A stretch of 64,000 bases of DNA, from assembly GCA_029972225.1 (NCBI GenBank), contig CP124756.1, forward strand, positions 1,098,001 to 1,162,000. Reading direction: 5' to 3'. Of this stretch, positions 24,588-34,766 are shown in pieces (positions within the stretch are counted from its first letter, which is position 1; each line of letters begins with the position of its first letter). The position numbers and the translations under genes were made by a program. Source of the stretch: Candidatus Thiothrix putei. Lineage in GTDB: Bacteria > Pseudomonadota > Gammaproteobacteria > Thiotrichales > Thiotrichaceae. Below the pieces are notes generated by a model. The model was not told the DNA's origin. It ran no database searches and saw only the letters and a program-made list of their open reading frames with translations.

Positions 24588-24815
24588 CCACTATCCTAAA
24601 ATCAAAGCGATGCTGGATAGTTTGCCAGAATATCAACTGGCAGTGTCTCCACTGTTACGCATGGAAGTATTAGTCAAGCCTTTACGAGATGGGAATACCT
24701 TGTTGATGCAGCAATACGAGGATTTTTTGGCGCAACAAATCTGGTTGCCTATCCCCGACATTGTTTACGAACGCGCCTTACAGTTACGCGCAATTCATCG
24801 CCTGAAAACCTGTTT
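24588..24815 (+). pseudogene. PIN-domain fragment, both ends lost
   Basis: An open stretch (KIKAMLDSLPEYQLAVSPLL, then RMEVLVKPLRDG, then IPDIVYERALQLRAIHRLK) matches the middle of a PIN-domain protein. The N-terminal Asp motif and the C-terminal D-x-x-x-A region are absent. It joins ISAs1 debris on the left and unrelated sequence (about 24816-24908) on the right. Confidence 0.6.
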
Positions 24816-24908
24816 CAAACCCTGTTGGTTTGCTTCGACAAGTAGGTTGCATTCACCTTCTCCTTGCCCTAGCATAGGCTCATATATATGCCTGATCTGG
24901 AGGTCAAC

Positions 24909-25145
24909 ATGTTAGCCGAACGCCACGTCCGCCTGTTCCGCAACGGGCGCAACCAAGCCATCCGCATCCCCCGCGAATTTGAATTAGCTGGGAATGAGGC
25001 GATTATTCGCCGCGAAGGTAATCGTTTGATCATCGAAGCCCTGCAACGCCCCTCATTGCTTGCTTTTTTAGCCACCTGCAAACCATCAGATATAGATTTT
25101 CCCGACATAGACAATCTGCCACCGCTGGACGATGTGGTGTTTTGA
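24909..25145 (+). CDS. vapB: VapB-type antitoxin (AbrB/SpoVT fold)
   Basis: The 78-residue protein has the swapped-hairpin AbrB pattern: HVRLFRNGRNQAIRIPREFE, then AIIRREGNRLIIEAL. The C-terminal tail (FPDIDNLPPLDDVVF) is the toxin-binding segment. ATG at 24909 was chosen for the GGAGGT 5 bp upstream. It forms an operon with the next gene. Confidence 0.88.
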   Translation: MLAERHVRLFRNGRNQAIRIPREFELAGNEAIIRREGNRLIIEALQRPSLLAFLATCKPSDIDFPDIDNLPPLDDVVF

Positions 25146-25147
25146 GC

Positions 25148-25558
25148 ATGACCAACTACCGCTACCTGCTTGATACCAATATCATTTCTAACTTGTTCCG
25201 CGAACCTCAAGGCAATGTCTACCAACACTTGCAGCGCGTCGGCGAAGGTGCAGTTTGCACGAGTATCATCGTCGCTGCTGAATTGCGTTTCGGCGCAAAA
25301 AAACGCAATTCCCCAGCATTGACTGCGTGGGTGGAACAAATACTTTCCATGATCGACGTGCTACCGTTTGATGCTCCAGCAGACCATGCCTATGCGGAAG
25401 TTCGTGCCTATCTTGAAGCTGCTGGGCAGATTATCGACCCGAATGATTTGCTGATCGCCTCCCACGCTTTGCATCTGGGTTTAGTCGCTGTAACCGATAA
25501 CACCGATGAGTTTAAGCGTGTACCGAGTTTGATCGTGGAAAACTGGTTATTGCCCTAA
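25148..25558 (+). CDS. vapC: VapC family PIN-domain toxin
   Basis: The 136-residue protein has YLLDTNIISNLFRE, VAAELRFGA, IDPNDLLIASHAL and VTDNTDEFKRV: the four acidic PIN positions are intact, so it should be an active ribonuclease. ATG at 25148 lies 2 bp after the vapB stop. The 3' end overlaps the convergent GIY-YIG gene by 4 bp. Confidence 0.92.
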   Translation: MTNYRYLLDTNIISNLFREPQGNVYQHLQRVGEGAVCTSIIVAAELRFGAKKRNSPALTAWVEQILSMIDVLPFDAPADHAYAEVRAYLEAAGQIIDPNDLLIASHALHLGLVAVTDNTDEFKRVPSLIVENWLLP

Positions 25559-26493
25559 TCAATTGCCCAGCCATCCTTAAGTAGTTCATCCACATGATTG
25601 AACAAGCGTTCTTGTCCCGTTTGTTTATTGGTTATGACTATCTTTCCATCTAATAGATTTTGCAGGGTAATGTAGCCAGACTGCTGGTTAAGGTGTTTGA
25701 AGTGCAATTTTCCATCAAGAGCGATTTGCATGTTATAAATCATGTCTCTTGTTTGCTGCTTCAGTGCTTTTGTCCAGTCTTTGTTTTGACAGTTGATGTA
25801 ACGAACCGGAAATGATGCGCCTTTCGGAAATAAGTGGGCAATGGATTTGTGGCGATATTTGAGTCGTCTTTCTTCATCGGCTAGTTCGCCGTTGAATGCC
25901 CATCGGCTGTCTTCAACCTGATACCATTCACTGATTCTGTAAACTTCCCGTGTCAAGCCGCGATAAGTTGCAACCGCATACTTGGCTACTTTCCTTCTAT
26001 TACCACCAATCTTCCACGAGGCACGGGTTGCTTCGTAAATTTGGTCAGTACTCATGTCCCGCTTAAACAGCTTGTTTATATTGATCAGCAATAGTGGTTC
26101 GGCAGTTTTTTCGTCGAAGGGGTCTGCTTCGTACATAGCTTTGATTGCATCTGTACTCATGAGTCCGAAATCATTGGAATAATGACCGTTTTGGTCGTTT
26201 CTCAGATTTTTTAGGCCGATGAAATCAATCATGGCGGCTTCCAGTTCAAAAGCGGTTTCTTCGGTCAAGCCGTGCCGTAGGATGAGGTGTTCGACAGCGT
26301 TTCCGGCTTTGTGGATTGCTTGAATGTGCTGAATTTTGTCTGATTCGCTCCCTTGATCCTTTAGCGCATTGGCAACATGGGCGAACACTCTATTTTCTAC
26401 ACCCTTCCCGACATAGAAAACTGTTTGATCGCGGGGATCACGCAGGAAGTAGACATAATAAGCGAGTTTTTTCTGGACTTCATCAGAGAACAT
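25555..26493 (-). CDS. GIY-YIG (LEM-3-like) nuclease-domain protein
   Basis: The 312-residue protein has a GIY-YIG module at the N-terminus (YYVYFLRDPRDQTVFYVGKG) of the LEM-3-like type, with HLILRHGLTEETAFELEAAM and a basic C-terminal region. ATG at 26493 has AGGTGA upstream; an upstream extension to 26601 has no good ribosome site. It is often in accessory regions and its role is not known. Confidence 0.8.
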   Translation of the reverse strand: MFSDEVQKKLAYYVYFLRDPRDQTVFYVGKGVENRVFAHVANALKDQGSESDKIQHIQAIHKAGNAVEHLILRHGLTEETAFELEAAMIDFIGLKNLRNDQNGHYSNDFGLMSTDAIKAMYEADPFDEKTAEPLLLININKLFKRDMSTDQIYEATRASWKIGGNRRKVAKYAVATYRGLTREVYRISEWYQVEDSRWAFNGELADEERRLKYRHKSIAHLFPKGASFPVRYINCQNKDWTKALKQQTRDMIYNMQIALDGKLHFKHLNQQSGYITLQNLLDGKIVITNKQTGQERLFNHVDELLKDGWAID

Positions 26494-26668
26494 TGATTGA
26501 TCACCTGCTGGGTTGTTGCATGTGTAGGATATGACACTCGTATTCGGATGCCAATGTCTTTGCAATGCGTGTCTGCTGTTCATATAACCCAACCGCAACA
26601 TAGCTAGGTTTTACCACTTATGCTAACTTACCCCGTTTTTACGATCTTCTACGTAGGAGCGCGGTAAC

Positions 26669-27883
26669 GTGAAATTCAGCGAATTCAACTGGAATGCCAT
26701 GCCGGACAAAGCCGGGCATTTTGGCGCATACGGCGGGCGTTTCGTCGCAGAAACGTTGATGGAACCCATCTACGAACTCGAACAAGCCTACGAAAAGCTC
26801 AAAAATGACCCCGCCTTTCAAGCCGAATTCGACCGCGACCTCAAATACTATGTCGGTCGCCCCAGCCCTTTGTATCTGGCGGAACGCTGGACACGCGAAC
26901 TCGGCGGCGCAAAAATCTACCTCAAGCGCGAAGACCTGAACCATACCGGCGCACACAAGATCAACAACACCATCGGTCAAGCCTTGCTCGCCAAACACAT
27001 GGGCAAGAAGCGCATTATCGCTGAAACCGGCGCAGGTCAGCACGGTGTTGCCTCTGCCACCATCGCCGCCCGCCTTGGTTTGGAATGCATCGTCTACATG
27101 GGCGCGGAAGACGTGCAACGCCAAGCCCCCAACGTGTTCCGCATGAAATTGCTGGGTGCTACCGTCGTTCCCGTCACCTCCGGCTCCAAAACCCTGAAAG
27201 ACGCACTCAACGAAGCGATGCGTGACTGGGTAACGAATGTCGATGACACCTTTTATATTATCGGCACGGTCGCAGGCCCCCACCCATACCCCGCGATGGT
27301 GCGCGATTTCCAATCCGTGATCGGGCGTGAAGCGCGTGAGCAAATTCTGGAACAGGAAGGACGTTTGCCGGATGCGCTGGTCGCTTGCGTTGGCGGCGGC
27401 TCGAACGCTATTGGCTTGTTCCACCCCTTCCTCGCGGATGAATCCGTCGCTATTTATGGCGTGGAAGCTGGCGGCGACGGCATTGCAACCGGCAAACACG
27501 CTGCGCCGTTGTGCGCAGGCAAACCGGGCGTATTGCACGGCAACCGCACCTATTTAATGGAAGACACCAACGGGCAAATCATTGAAACGCATTCGATTTC
27601 TGCTGGTTTGGACTACCCCGGTGTCGGCCCCGAACACGCTTGGTTAAAAGACATCGGTCGCGCCAACTACGTAGCGGTGACGGATGCGGAAGCCATGCAA
27701 GGTTTCCACGCCTTGACCCGCATCGAGGGCATTATTCCCGCGTTGGAAAGCAGCCACGCGCTGGCTTACGCGATGAAACTTGCGCCTACCATGTCCAAAG
27801 ACCAAAGCATTATCGTCAACCTCTCCGGGCGTGGCGATAAAGACATCAACACCATTGCACGGCTGGAGGGCATTACGCTATGA
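26669..27883 (+). CDS. trpB: tryptophan synthase beta subunit
   Basis: The 404-residue PLP enzyme condenses indole with serine. Lys97 in [10 protein letters not shown] is the PLP Schiff-base lysine, and GGGSNAIG binds the phosphate. Stop and trpA start overlap by 4 bp, as usual. It is first gene of a long operon running to purF. Confidence 0.97.
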   Translation: MKFSEFNWNAMPDKAGHFGAYGGRFVAETLMEPIYELEQAYEKLKNDPAFQAEFDRDLKYYVGRPSPLYLAERWTRELGGAKIYLKREDLNHTGAHKINNTIGQALLAKHMGKKRIIAETGAGQHGVASATIAARLGLECIVYMGAEDVQRQAPNVFRMKLLGATVVPVTSGSKTLKDALNEAMRDWVTNVDDTFYIIGTVAGPHPYPAMVRDFQSVIGREAREQILEQEGRLPDALVACVGGGSNAIGLFHPFLADESVAIYGVEAGGDGIATGKHAAPLCAGKPGVLHGNRTYLMEDTNGQIIETHSISAGLDYPGVGPEHAWLKDIGRANYVAVTDAEAMQGFHALTRIEGIIPALESSHALAYAMKLAPTMSKDQSIIVNLSGRGDKDINTIARLEGITL

Positions 27884-28683
27884 GTCGCATCGCCGCTTGT
27901 TTCGCCGCCCTTAAAGCACAGGGCAAAACTGCATTGATTCCTTACGTGACGGCGGGCGATCCGCACCCCTCGATCACCGTGCCGCTGATGCACCGCATGG
28001 TGGCTGCTGGTGCAAACATTATCGAACTGGGTGTGCCGTTTTCCGACCCGATGGCGGATGGCCCGACGATCCAGCAAGCGCACGAACGCGCTTTGCTGCA
28101 TAACACCAGCTTGCTCGACATCCTCGGCATGGTGGCAGAATTTCGCCAAACCGACACGACTACGCCCGTGGTGCTGATGGGTTATTTGAACCCGATTGAA
28201 ATCATGGGTTACGCCGAATTTGCCAAAGCAGCAGAAGCGGCAGGTGTGGACGGTGCGCTGACGGTGGATTTACCGCCGGAAGAGGGCATGGGCGTATTGC
28301 CGTTGTTCCGCGCACACGGCATTGATCCGATTTTTCTATTGTCACCGACCACGCCGGAACGCCGCATAGCGACCGTGGCAGAAGCAGGCGGCGGCTTCAT
28401 TTACTACGTGTCGCTGAAAGGTGTGACGGGCGCAAGCACGCTGGATGTTGGGCAAGTCGCCGAACATATCGCCAAAATCCGCCAACATACTGACCTGCCA
28501 TTAGGCGTAGGTTTCGGCATTAAAGACGCGGCAACGGCGGCGGCAGTCGCAAAAACAGCGGATGCGGTGGTGGTGGGCAGCGCGGTGATCAAACAGATCG
28601 AAGCGACACCGAATGACCATGCTGCTATTATGGATAGTATCAGTGACTTGCTGGCTTCCATGCGTACCGCGTTGGATGCTTGA
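27880..28683 (+). CDS. trpA: tryptophan synthase alpha subunit
   Basis: The 267-residue TIM-barrel protein cleaves indole-3-glycerol phosphate. Catalytic Glu is in [16 protein letters not shown] and Asp in [14 protein letters not shown]; the phosphate site is GVGFGIKD. It is coupled to trpB by a 4-bp overlap and forms the channelled alpha2-beta2 complex. Confidence 0.97.
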   Translation: MSRIAACFAALKAQGKTALIPYVTAGDPHPSITVPLMHRMVAAGANIIELGVPFSDPMADGPTIQQAHERALLHNTSLLDILGMVAEFRQTDTTTPVVLMGYLNPIEIMGYAEFAKAAEAAGVDGALTVDLPPEEGMGVLPLFRAHGIDPIFLLSPTTPERRIATVAEAGGGFIYYVSLKGVTGASTLDVGQVAEHIAKIRQHTDLPLGVGFGIKDAATAAAVAKTADAVVVGSAVIKQIEATPNDHAAIMDSISDLLASMRTALDA

Positions 28684-28704
28684 ACCTAGGGGTAAACAGA
28701 ATAC

Positions 28705-29601
28705 ATGAGCTGGTTTGAAAAACTGCGTCTACCATCACGCATCCGCACCGACGTAACGAACACCGAAAAGAAATCCATTCCAGAAGGGCTGTGGCATCAG
28801 TGCCCTGCCTGTCAAGCGGTGCTGTACCGGGCGGAATTGGAACGCAATCTGGACGTTTGCCCCAAGTGCAATCACCACATGCGCCTCTCAGGGCGGCGAC
28901 GTTTGGAGGTGTTTCTCGACCCGCAAGGGCGTGAAGAAATCGGGGCGAATGTTGCGCCGACCGACATGCTGAAGTTTCGTGATACCAAGAAATACAAAGA
29001 TCGCTTGGTCGCCGCGCAAAAAGAAACCGGTGAGAAAGACGCGCTGATCGTGATGAAAGGCACGGTCTTGGGTGTGCCATTGGTGGCGGCGGCGTTCGAT
29101 TTCCGTTTCATGGGCGGCTCGATGGGTTCGGTGGTCGGTGAGCGTTTTGTGCGTGGCGCAGAAGCAGCGATGGCGAACAAGATTCCCTACATCTGCTTTG
29201 CGGCGAGTGGCGGAGCGCGGATGCAGGAAGCGTTGTTTTCCTTGATGCAAATGTCCAAAACCAGTGCGGTGTTGACGCGCTTGAGCGACAAAGGTGTGCC
29301 GTTCATTTCGGTATTGACTGACCCGACGATGGGCGGGGTGTCGGCAAGTTTTGCAATGTTGGGCGATATTCACATTGGTGAGCCGAAAGCCTTGATCGGG
29401 TTTGCGGGGCCGCGTGTGATTGAGCAGACGGTGCGTGAAAAACTGCCGGAAGGTTTCCAACGCAGTGAATTCCTGCAAGAAAAAGGCGCGATTGACATGA
29501 TCGTGCACCGCCGGGATATGCGCGAAACGGTTGCGGATTTGGTAGCCATTATGCAGCACAAACCTTGCCCGATTAACACCACGGTATTGGATGCTGCTTG
29601 A
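28705..29601 (+). CDS. accD: acetyl-CoA carboxylase carboxyltransferase beta subunit
   Basis: The 298-residue protein has an N-terminal zinc ribbon with Cys33, Cys36, Cys52 and Cys55, followed by the crotonase-like carboxyltransferase domain ([20 protein letters not shown] and GGARMQE). It works with AccA in fatty acid synthesis. The trpA-accD-folC order is typical of gammaproteobacteria. Confidence 0.97.
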   Translation: MSWFEKLRLPSRIRTDVTNTEKKSIPEGLWHQCPACQAVLYRAELERNLDVCPKCNHHMRLSGRRRLEVFLDPQGREEIGANVAPTDMLKFRDTKKYKDRLVAAQKETGEKDALIVMKGTVLGVPLVAAAFDFRFMGGSMGSVVGERFVRGAEAAMANKIPYICFAASGGARMQEALFSLMQMSKTSAVLTRLSDKGVPFISVLTDPTMGGVSASFAMLGDIHIGEPKALIGFAGPRVIEQTVREKLPEGFQRSEFLQEKGAIDMIVHRRDMRETVADLVAIMQHKPCPINTTVLDAA

Positions 29602-30830
29602 AGACGCTCGATGATTGGTTGCGTTGGCAGGAAACGCAATTCCTGACCGAAATCAAGCTGGGGCTGGATCGGATTCGTTGCGTCGCTGAGCGCATGGGCT
29701 TGCTGTCTGTACCCGTGCCACTGCTGACGGTGGGCGGGACGAACGGCAAAGGTTCCACCTGCGCCATGTTAACGCGGATTTTGCTGCTGCAAGGTTACAA
29801 GGTCGGTACGTATACTTCCCCGCACTTACTGCGCTACAACGAACGCATTGCGCTGAATGGCGTACCGGTAAGGAATGCGGACATTTGTGCCGCTTTCGCC
29901 GCGATTGATAAGGCTCGCGATGACATTGATTTGACCTACTTTGAATTCGGCACACTGGCGGCGGTGTGGTGTTTTTTGCAGGCCAAGGTTGATGTGATTG
30001 TGTTGGAAGTCGGGCTGGGCGGGCGTTTGGATGCGTGTAATCTGTGGGATGCGGATGTCGCGATTATCACCAGCATTGGCATTGATCACGTGGAATGGCT
30101 GGGCAGTACCCGCGAAGCCATTGGCTACGAAAAATCCGGCATTATGCGGGCAGGTAAGCCGGTGGTTTGCGGCGACCCGCAGCCACCCGCCAGCATTGCG
30201 CGTGAAGCAGCGCGTATCGGGGCGAATTTGTGGCAATTCGGGCAGGATTTCAGTGCAGAGCATGTGCCACAGCCCGCATTGGTGGGCGATGTGCAACGCC
30301 AAAACGCGGCGGTTGTGGTGACAGCTTTGCAACAATTGGCGGATAAATTGCCCGTTTCCCCAGATACAATTGCTGAAGGCTTAGCCAGTGTGAGCCTGAT
30401 GGGGCGGATGCAGCGGATTCTGGCAGAACCGGAAGTCATCCTTGATGTGGCGCACAATCCCCATGCAGCGACTGAATTAGCGGCATGGTTGAAAAAAAAT
30501 CCAGTAAACGGCAAAACATTTGCAATTTTTTCTATACTTGCAGATAAGGATGTTGCCGGAGTGCTGAAAATCATGGCGTCGGCGGTGGATGAATGGTACG
30601 TAGTGGCATTGTCCAGCAAGCGGGCGCTCAGTCAGGATGATCTGTTAGCACTCATGCGTTCCAATGGCATAAGCCAACCGATTCATGCCTATCCTGATTT
30701 CCAGAGTGCATGGAACGTTATGGTTTTAAGCGCAGAAAAACAGGACAGAGTAGTTGCATTCGGTTCTTTTCTGGTAGTATCCGCTATGCTGGAAATAGAC
30801 GTTTCTCCCCATGGCGCTGGTTCTGCCTGA
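29598..30830 (+). CDS. folC: bifunctional folylpolyglutamate/dihydrofolate synthase
   Basis: The 410-residue Mur-ligase-family enzyme has the P-loop [14 protein letters not shown], the [12 protein letters not shown] segment, [12 protein letters not shown] and DVAHNPHA. It starts with TTG overlapping the accD stop by 4 bp. It adds glutamates to folates and makes dihydrofolate from dihydropteroate. Confidence 0.95.
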   Translation: MKTLDDWLRWQETQFLTEIKLGLDRIRCVAERMGLLSVPVPLLTVGGTNGKGSTCAMLTRILLLQGYKVGTYTSPHLLRYNERIALNGVPVRNADICAAFAAIDKARDDIDLTYFEFGTLAAVWCFLQAKVDVIVLEVGLGGRLDACNLWDADVAIITSIGIDHVEWLGSTREAIGYEKSGIMRAGKPVVCGDPQPPASIAREAARIGANLWQFGQDFSAEHVPQPALVGDVQRQNAAVVVTALQQLADKLPVSPDTIAEGLASVSLMGRMQRILAEPEVILDVAHNPHAATELAAWLKKNPVNGKTFAIFSILADKDVAGVLKIMASAVDEWYVVALSSKRALSQDDLLALMRSNGISQPIHAYPDFQSAWNVMVLSAEKQDRVVAFGSFLVVSAMLEIDVSPHGAGSA

Positions 30831-30891
30831 ACAGCTAACAGCACCAACCAACCGTTTTTGAGTGTCAGATTACAAAGGAGCAGTGAATTAA

Positions 30892-31971
30892 ATGGATAAT
30901 AAGGCTACAACCAAACGAATGATTGGCGCGGTCGTGCTGGTACTTGTTGCCGCATTGCTGTTGGCATGGTTGCTGAAAGGCAAAAACCGTGACGGTCAGC
31001 AAGACATGGCAATGAACCAATCGGCTGAAACCAAGCCAATTTTGGGGTTTCCGGGCGTGGGTGGCGATGAGCAAAAACCTACAATTGTTGGCGATGACCC
31101 TAATGCGGCTACCCAGCAAACCGGCGCTGGCATTGATGTTGCGCAACAAAATCAAAACGCGGCAGGCACTGCTCAGCAAGCCGGTGGCGCTAACCTGATT
31201 CCGGGCATTGATGTTAAATTACCGGAGACTGTTCCTAATACCACGGGTTTTGAAGTACGTCCCGGTATTGGTGGCGAAGTCCGTGATTTAGTCGATACCG
31301 ACGGTAAAGTGAAAGATGGCATGGGCAGTATGGGAACGGGTAATGCCAAAGCCAACACGCCTGAGACGGGTTCTAAGGCTCCTGTTGCGGCACAACCGAC
31401 TGCACCAGCCGAAACCAAAACCAGCCAAGTAACTACGCCTTCTGCTTCTCAGAAAGACAAGCCAGCGACCAATACGCCTGCGCCTGAAGAGAAAAAAGCC
31501 AGCTCTAAAGTGGTTTTGGTTAACGAGAAACCTGTGCCTAGAGCCGTTTCAGAAGCGGGCGTTGCACAAGCGGCTGCTAAAAAAGCAGCGGAAGAAAAAG
31601 CGGCTGCGGCTAAAGAGGCTGCCGAGAAAGCGGCTAAGTTAGCGGCTGAAAAAGCAGCGGCTGCCAAATCGGTTGCATTAGCCAGTGCTGGTGCAGCAGC
31701 AGGCAATGCGGCGGGCGGTGCTGGCAGTTTCACTATTCAAGTCTTAGCCAGTGCCGATAAAGCAAAAGCAGACGCTGCCGCAGGCCCACTGAAGGCTGAT
31801 GGTTACAATGTTGCGGTTTCGACGGCTAATGTTGGTGGCAAGACAGTTTACCGTGTCAATGTGACCGGCTTTGCTGACCGTGCGGCGGCTGAAGCAGCGC
31901 AGGCTAAGATGAAGTCTCGTTACAAGCAAAATTCAGCCATTCAAGGCAGTTTTGTGACTAGCAGCAAGTAA
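30892..31971 (+). CDS. SPOR-domain cell-division-type protein
   Basis: The 359-residue protein has a single membrane helix near the N-terminus (residues 11-25), a long Pro/Ala/Lys/Gln-rich periplasmic linker with an Ala/Lys coiled region (about 215-255), and a C-terminal SPOR domain (FTIQVLASADKAKADAAAGP) that binds denuded peptidoglycan at the septum. It corresponds to the DedD position in the folC-dedD-cvpA-purF order, but is longer. Confidence 0.85.
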   Translation: MDNKATTKRMIGAVVLVLVAALLLAWLLKGKNRDGQQDMAMNQSAETKPILGFPGVGGDEQKPTIVGDDPNAATQQTGAGIDVAQQNQNAAGTAQQAGGANLIPGIDVKLPETVPNTTGFEVRPGIGGEVRDLVDTDGKVKDGMGSMGTGNAKANTPETGSKAPVAAQPTAPAETKTSQVTTPSASQKDKPATNTPAPEEKKASSKVVLVNEKPVPRAVSEAGVAQAAAKKAAEEKAAAAKEAAEKAAKLAAEKAAAAKSVALASAGAAAGNAAGGAGSFTIQVLASADKAKADAAAGPLKADGYNVAVSTANVGGKTVYRVNVTGFADRAAAEAAQAKMKSRYKQNSAIQGSFVTSSK

Positions 31972-31978
31972 CCAATCC

Positions 31979-32494
31979 ATGACAGCAGATATTCTGGATA
32001 TAAGCATTATTGTCTTGATTGTCCTATCGGCTATTATTGGTTTGATTAGGGGGTTTGTCAGGGAGGCTTTCTCCCTGATAACTTGGGTGGCTGCTGCCGC
32101 ATTTGCCTTTTTTTACTATGAAAAATTGGCGGTGCATGTGCCTTTTGAAGGGCAGGGTAAGCTCGGACAAGTCGTTGTCGCTTTTGTTATCATTTTCCTC
32201 AGTGTGTTGATAGTCGGTTCTATTATTAACCACTTACTCAGCGCGGCGGTTTCTTCCGTCGGTTTGGGGGGGATTGACTATCTGTTGGGTGGTGCTTTCG
32301 GTATTGTACGGGGTGGTTTGATTGTTACCTTGTTAGTACTGTTGTTTAGTGCAGTGGGGCATTATTCCAAAGAAGCTTGGTGGGCAGATTCACGGTTGAT
32401 GCCGTGGTTTGAGGATAGCGCCAAGGCTTTGAAGGAAATGATCCCTAATAAGCTCCCGGAAGAACTGCCTGGTATTTTTCCGAGTAAGCCGTAG
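31979..32494 (+). CDS. cvpA: CvpA family membrane protein
   Basis: The 171-residue protein has four hydrophobic segments, beginning ADILDISIIVLIVLSAIIG, and the G-x-x-R-G-F-V-R-E loop typical of CvpA (colicin V production protein). It lies 7 bp after the SPOR gene and is conserved upstream of purF. Confidence 0.92.
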   Translation: MTADILDISIIVLIVLSAIIGLIRGFVREAFSLITWVAAAAFAFFYYEKLAVHVPFEGQGKLGQVVVAFVIIFLSVLIVGSIINHLLSAAVSSVGLGGIDYLLGGAFGIVRGGLIVTLLVLLFSAVGHYSKEAWWADSRLMPWFEDSAKALKEMIPNKLPEELPGIFPSKP

Positions 32495-32526
32495 AGGGTT
32501 GTCTGAAAAATAGCGGGTGAATCATG

Positions 32527-32563
32527 CAGCCATGCACTTAATCGTGCATGGCTGTTTTGTTTT
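32527..32563 (+). terminator. rho-independent terminator between cvpA and purF
   Basis: A perfect 11-bp stem, CAGCCATGCAC/GTGCATGGCTG, with a 6-base loop, is followed by TTTTGTTTT. It would end the trpB-to-cvpA transcript, so purF probably has its own promoter in the 45 bp that follow. Confidence 0.88.
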
Positions 32564-32608
32564 GACGGGGTTAGAATATGACGTTTTCGTTTCACCGGAA
32601 GGCTTGTT

Positions 32609-34114
32609 ATGTGCGGAATTATCGGGATTATCGGCCATGAACCTGTTAATCAGGCAATTTATGATGGCCTGACGGTTTTACAACACCGTGGACAGGATGC
32701 AGCAGGAATTGTGACCAGTGATGGCAGAAAATTGTATTTGCGTCGTGATAACGGTTTGGTGAAAGACGTTTTCAATGAACGTCATATGGCGATGTTACAA
32801 GGTAATATGGGGATAGGGCATGTGCGTTACCCAACGGCGGGGTCATCGTCTTCTGCTGAAGCTCAGCCGTTTTACGTGAATAGCCCTTACGGTATTTCTT
32901 TGGCGCACAATGGCAATCTCACCAATGCACATGTGCTGAAAAAAGAGTTATACCGGCAGGATCGCCGTCAAATTAATACGGAATCCGATTCTGAAATTCT
33001 GTTGAATGTCTTTGCGCAGGAGTTGCTGCGTCAAGATGCGTTGCATGTACGCCCTGAAGATATTTTTTCAGCAGTCGAAGGTGTGCATCGCCGTTGCAAG
33101 GGCGCGTATGCGGTTGTTGCCATGTTGACTCGTGATGGTTTGGTGGGTTTCCGTGATCCGCATGGGATTCGTCCGTTGGTGTACGGGGTACGTGAAACAC
33201 CGCATGGTAAAGAATTCATGTTAGCCTCCGAAAGTGTTGCTTTGGATGTGCAAGGCTACCGTTTAGTGCGCGATATTGAGCCGGGTGAGGCGATTTTCAT
33301 CCGCCCTGATGGTCAGGTATTTACGCGCCAATGTGCCAAGAACCCGCGTTATAGCACCTGTATCTTTGAGTACGTGTATTTTGCCCGTCCGGATTCGATT
33401 ATCGACAATGTATTTGTGCATAAAGCACGGATGCGCATGGGGCGCAAAATGGCGGAAATGGTGATGCGTGACTGGTCGGATAATGACATTGATGTGGTAA
33501 TCCCCATTCCTGACACCAGCCGTACCTCCGCACTGGAAATGGCGTATACCTTGGGAGTGCCGTATCGGGAAGGTTTCATCAAGAACCGCTACATTGGGCG
33601 CACCTTTATTATGCCGGGGCAAGCCAAGCGCAAAAAATCGGTACGCCAGAAACTCAACCCCTTAGCCTTGGAATTCAAAGGCAAAAACGTGATGTTGGTG
33701 GATGATTCGATTGTGCGCGGTACAACTTCCGGCGAGATTGTGCAAATGGCACGCGATGCGGGGGCGCGAAAAGTGTATTTTGCTTCCGTGTCGCCGCCGA
33801 TCAAGTTTCCCAATATTTATGGGATTGATATGCCCGCTGCCAAGGAACTTATTGCGCACGGGCGTACCGAAGAAGAGGTAGGGCAGGCGATTGGGGTTGA
33901 TCGTTTGGTGTACTTACCGCTGGAGGACTTGATTGCCGCTGTGAGTAAAGGCAACCCACGCTTGAAAGATTTTGACTGTTCCGTTTTCACTGGGCATTAC
34001 GCCACGGGTGAAAACGGTGACTATTTTGCTGAATTAGAGGCTTTACGAAATGACGAACAACAAACAAACCGTGAAAAAAATATGGTTGCCATTGATATTT
34101 GCAACAGCGATTAG
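32609..34114 (+). CDS. purF: amidophosphoribosyltransferase
   Basis: The 501-residue enzyme is the first step of de novo purine synthesis. Cys2 (MCGIIGIIG) is the glutaminase nucleophile; the N-terminal Ntn-hydrolase domain shows HNGNLTN and the C-terminal domain the PRPP loop [14 protein letters not shown]. There is a short tail beyond the catalytic domain that overlaps the next gene by 65 bp. Confidence 0.97.
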   Translation: MCGIIGIIGHEPVNQAIYDGLTVLQHRGQDAAGIVTSDGRKLYLRRDNGLVKDVFNERHMAMLQGNMGIGHVRYPTAGSSSSAEAQPFYVNSPYGISLAHNGNLTNAHVLKKELYRQDRRQINTESDSEILLNVFAQELLRQDALHVRPEDIFSAVEGVHRRCKGAYAVVAMLTRDGLVGFRDPHGIRPLVYGVRETPHGKEFMLASESVALDVQGYRLVRDIEPGEAIFIRPDGQVFTRQCAKNPRYSTCIFEYVYFARPDSIIDNVFVHKARMRMGRKMAEMVMRDWSDNDIDVVIPIPDTSRTSALEMAYTLGVPYREGFIKNRYIGRTFIMPGQAKRKKSVRQKLNPLALEFKGKNVMLVDDSIVRGTTSGEIVQMARDAGARKVYFASVSPPIKFPNIYGIDMPAAKELIAHGRTEEEVGQAIGVDRLVYLPLEDLIAAVSKGNPRLKDFDCSVFTGHYATGENGDYFAELEALRNDEQQTNREKNMVAIDICNSD

Positions 34115-34763
34115 CAGTGGGGCATTGATGGCTGAATCAGAAGTGACGCCTTTAAGTTTGCCGCCACCACTGCCTGCGCCCACAGCAGAGGTGGCAACAC
34201 CCGCTGGTGACGAGCGTTTCACCGCACTGCTTGCGACGTTGGCACGGGATTTCCCCAGCTATTCCACTGCACGGGTATTGGTGGTGGATGCCACCGCGCA
34301 AACGCTGATCTTGGTGGAAAACGGGCAGGCGGTGAATGAGTGGGTGATTTCCACTGCCACTAACGGTTTGGGAAGCGTTAAAGGTAGCCAGCAAACCCCT
34401 TTAGGTGTACACCGCGTGGCACAAAAGTTGGGTGATGGTGCGCCGTTGGGGGCAATCTTCAAAGCACGGCAAAATACTGGGCGTGTTGCACAAATTCTGA
34501 CGGGTGCGGATGAGCGCAGCACCGCTGATAATGTCACTACCCGCATTCTGTGGTTGGATGGTTTAGAGCTGGGTGTCAATAAAGGCGGCAACGTGGATTC
34601 GTATGAGCGTTACATTTATATTCACGGCACGGATGAAGAAGGCAGGCTGGGTAATCCCGCTTCGCACGGCTGCATTCGGATGCGCAATGCCGATGTAATC
34701 GACTTGTTCAACCGCGTGGATGAAGATACCTTGGTGGTGATTACGCGAAAACGTGAGGGATAA
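34050..34763 (+). CDS. L,D-transpeptidase (YkuD) family protein
   Basis: The 237-residue protein has a signal peptide ([20 protein letters not shown]) and a YkuD catalytic domain with [10 protein letters not shown] and the Cys motif [12 protein letters not shown]. It forms or edits peptidoglycan crosslinks, or attaches lipoproteins, in the periplasm. The start within purF is supported by the complete signal peptide; a later Met would remove it. Confidence 0.88.
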   Translation: MTNNKQTVKKIWLPLIFATAISSGALMAESEVTPLSLPPPLPAPTAEVATPAGDERFTALLATLARDFPSYSTARVLVVDATAQTLILVENGQAVNEWVISTATNGLGSVKGSQQTPLGVHRVAQKLGDGAPLGAIFKARQNTGRVAQILTGADERSTADNVTTRILWLDGLELGVNKGGNVDSYERYIYIHGTDEEGRLGNPASHGCIRMRNADVIDLFNRVDEDTLVVITRKREG

Positions 34764-34766
34764 ATT

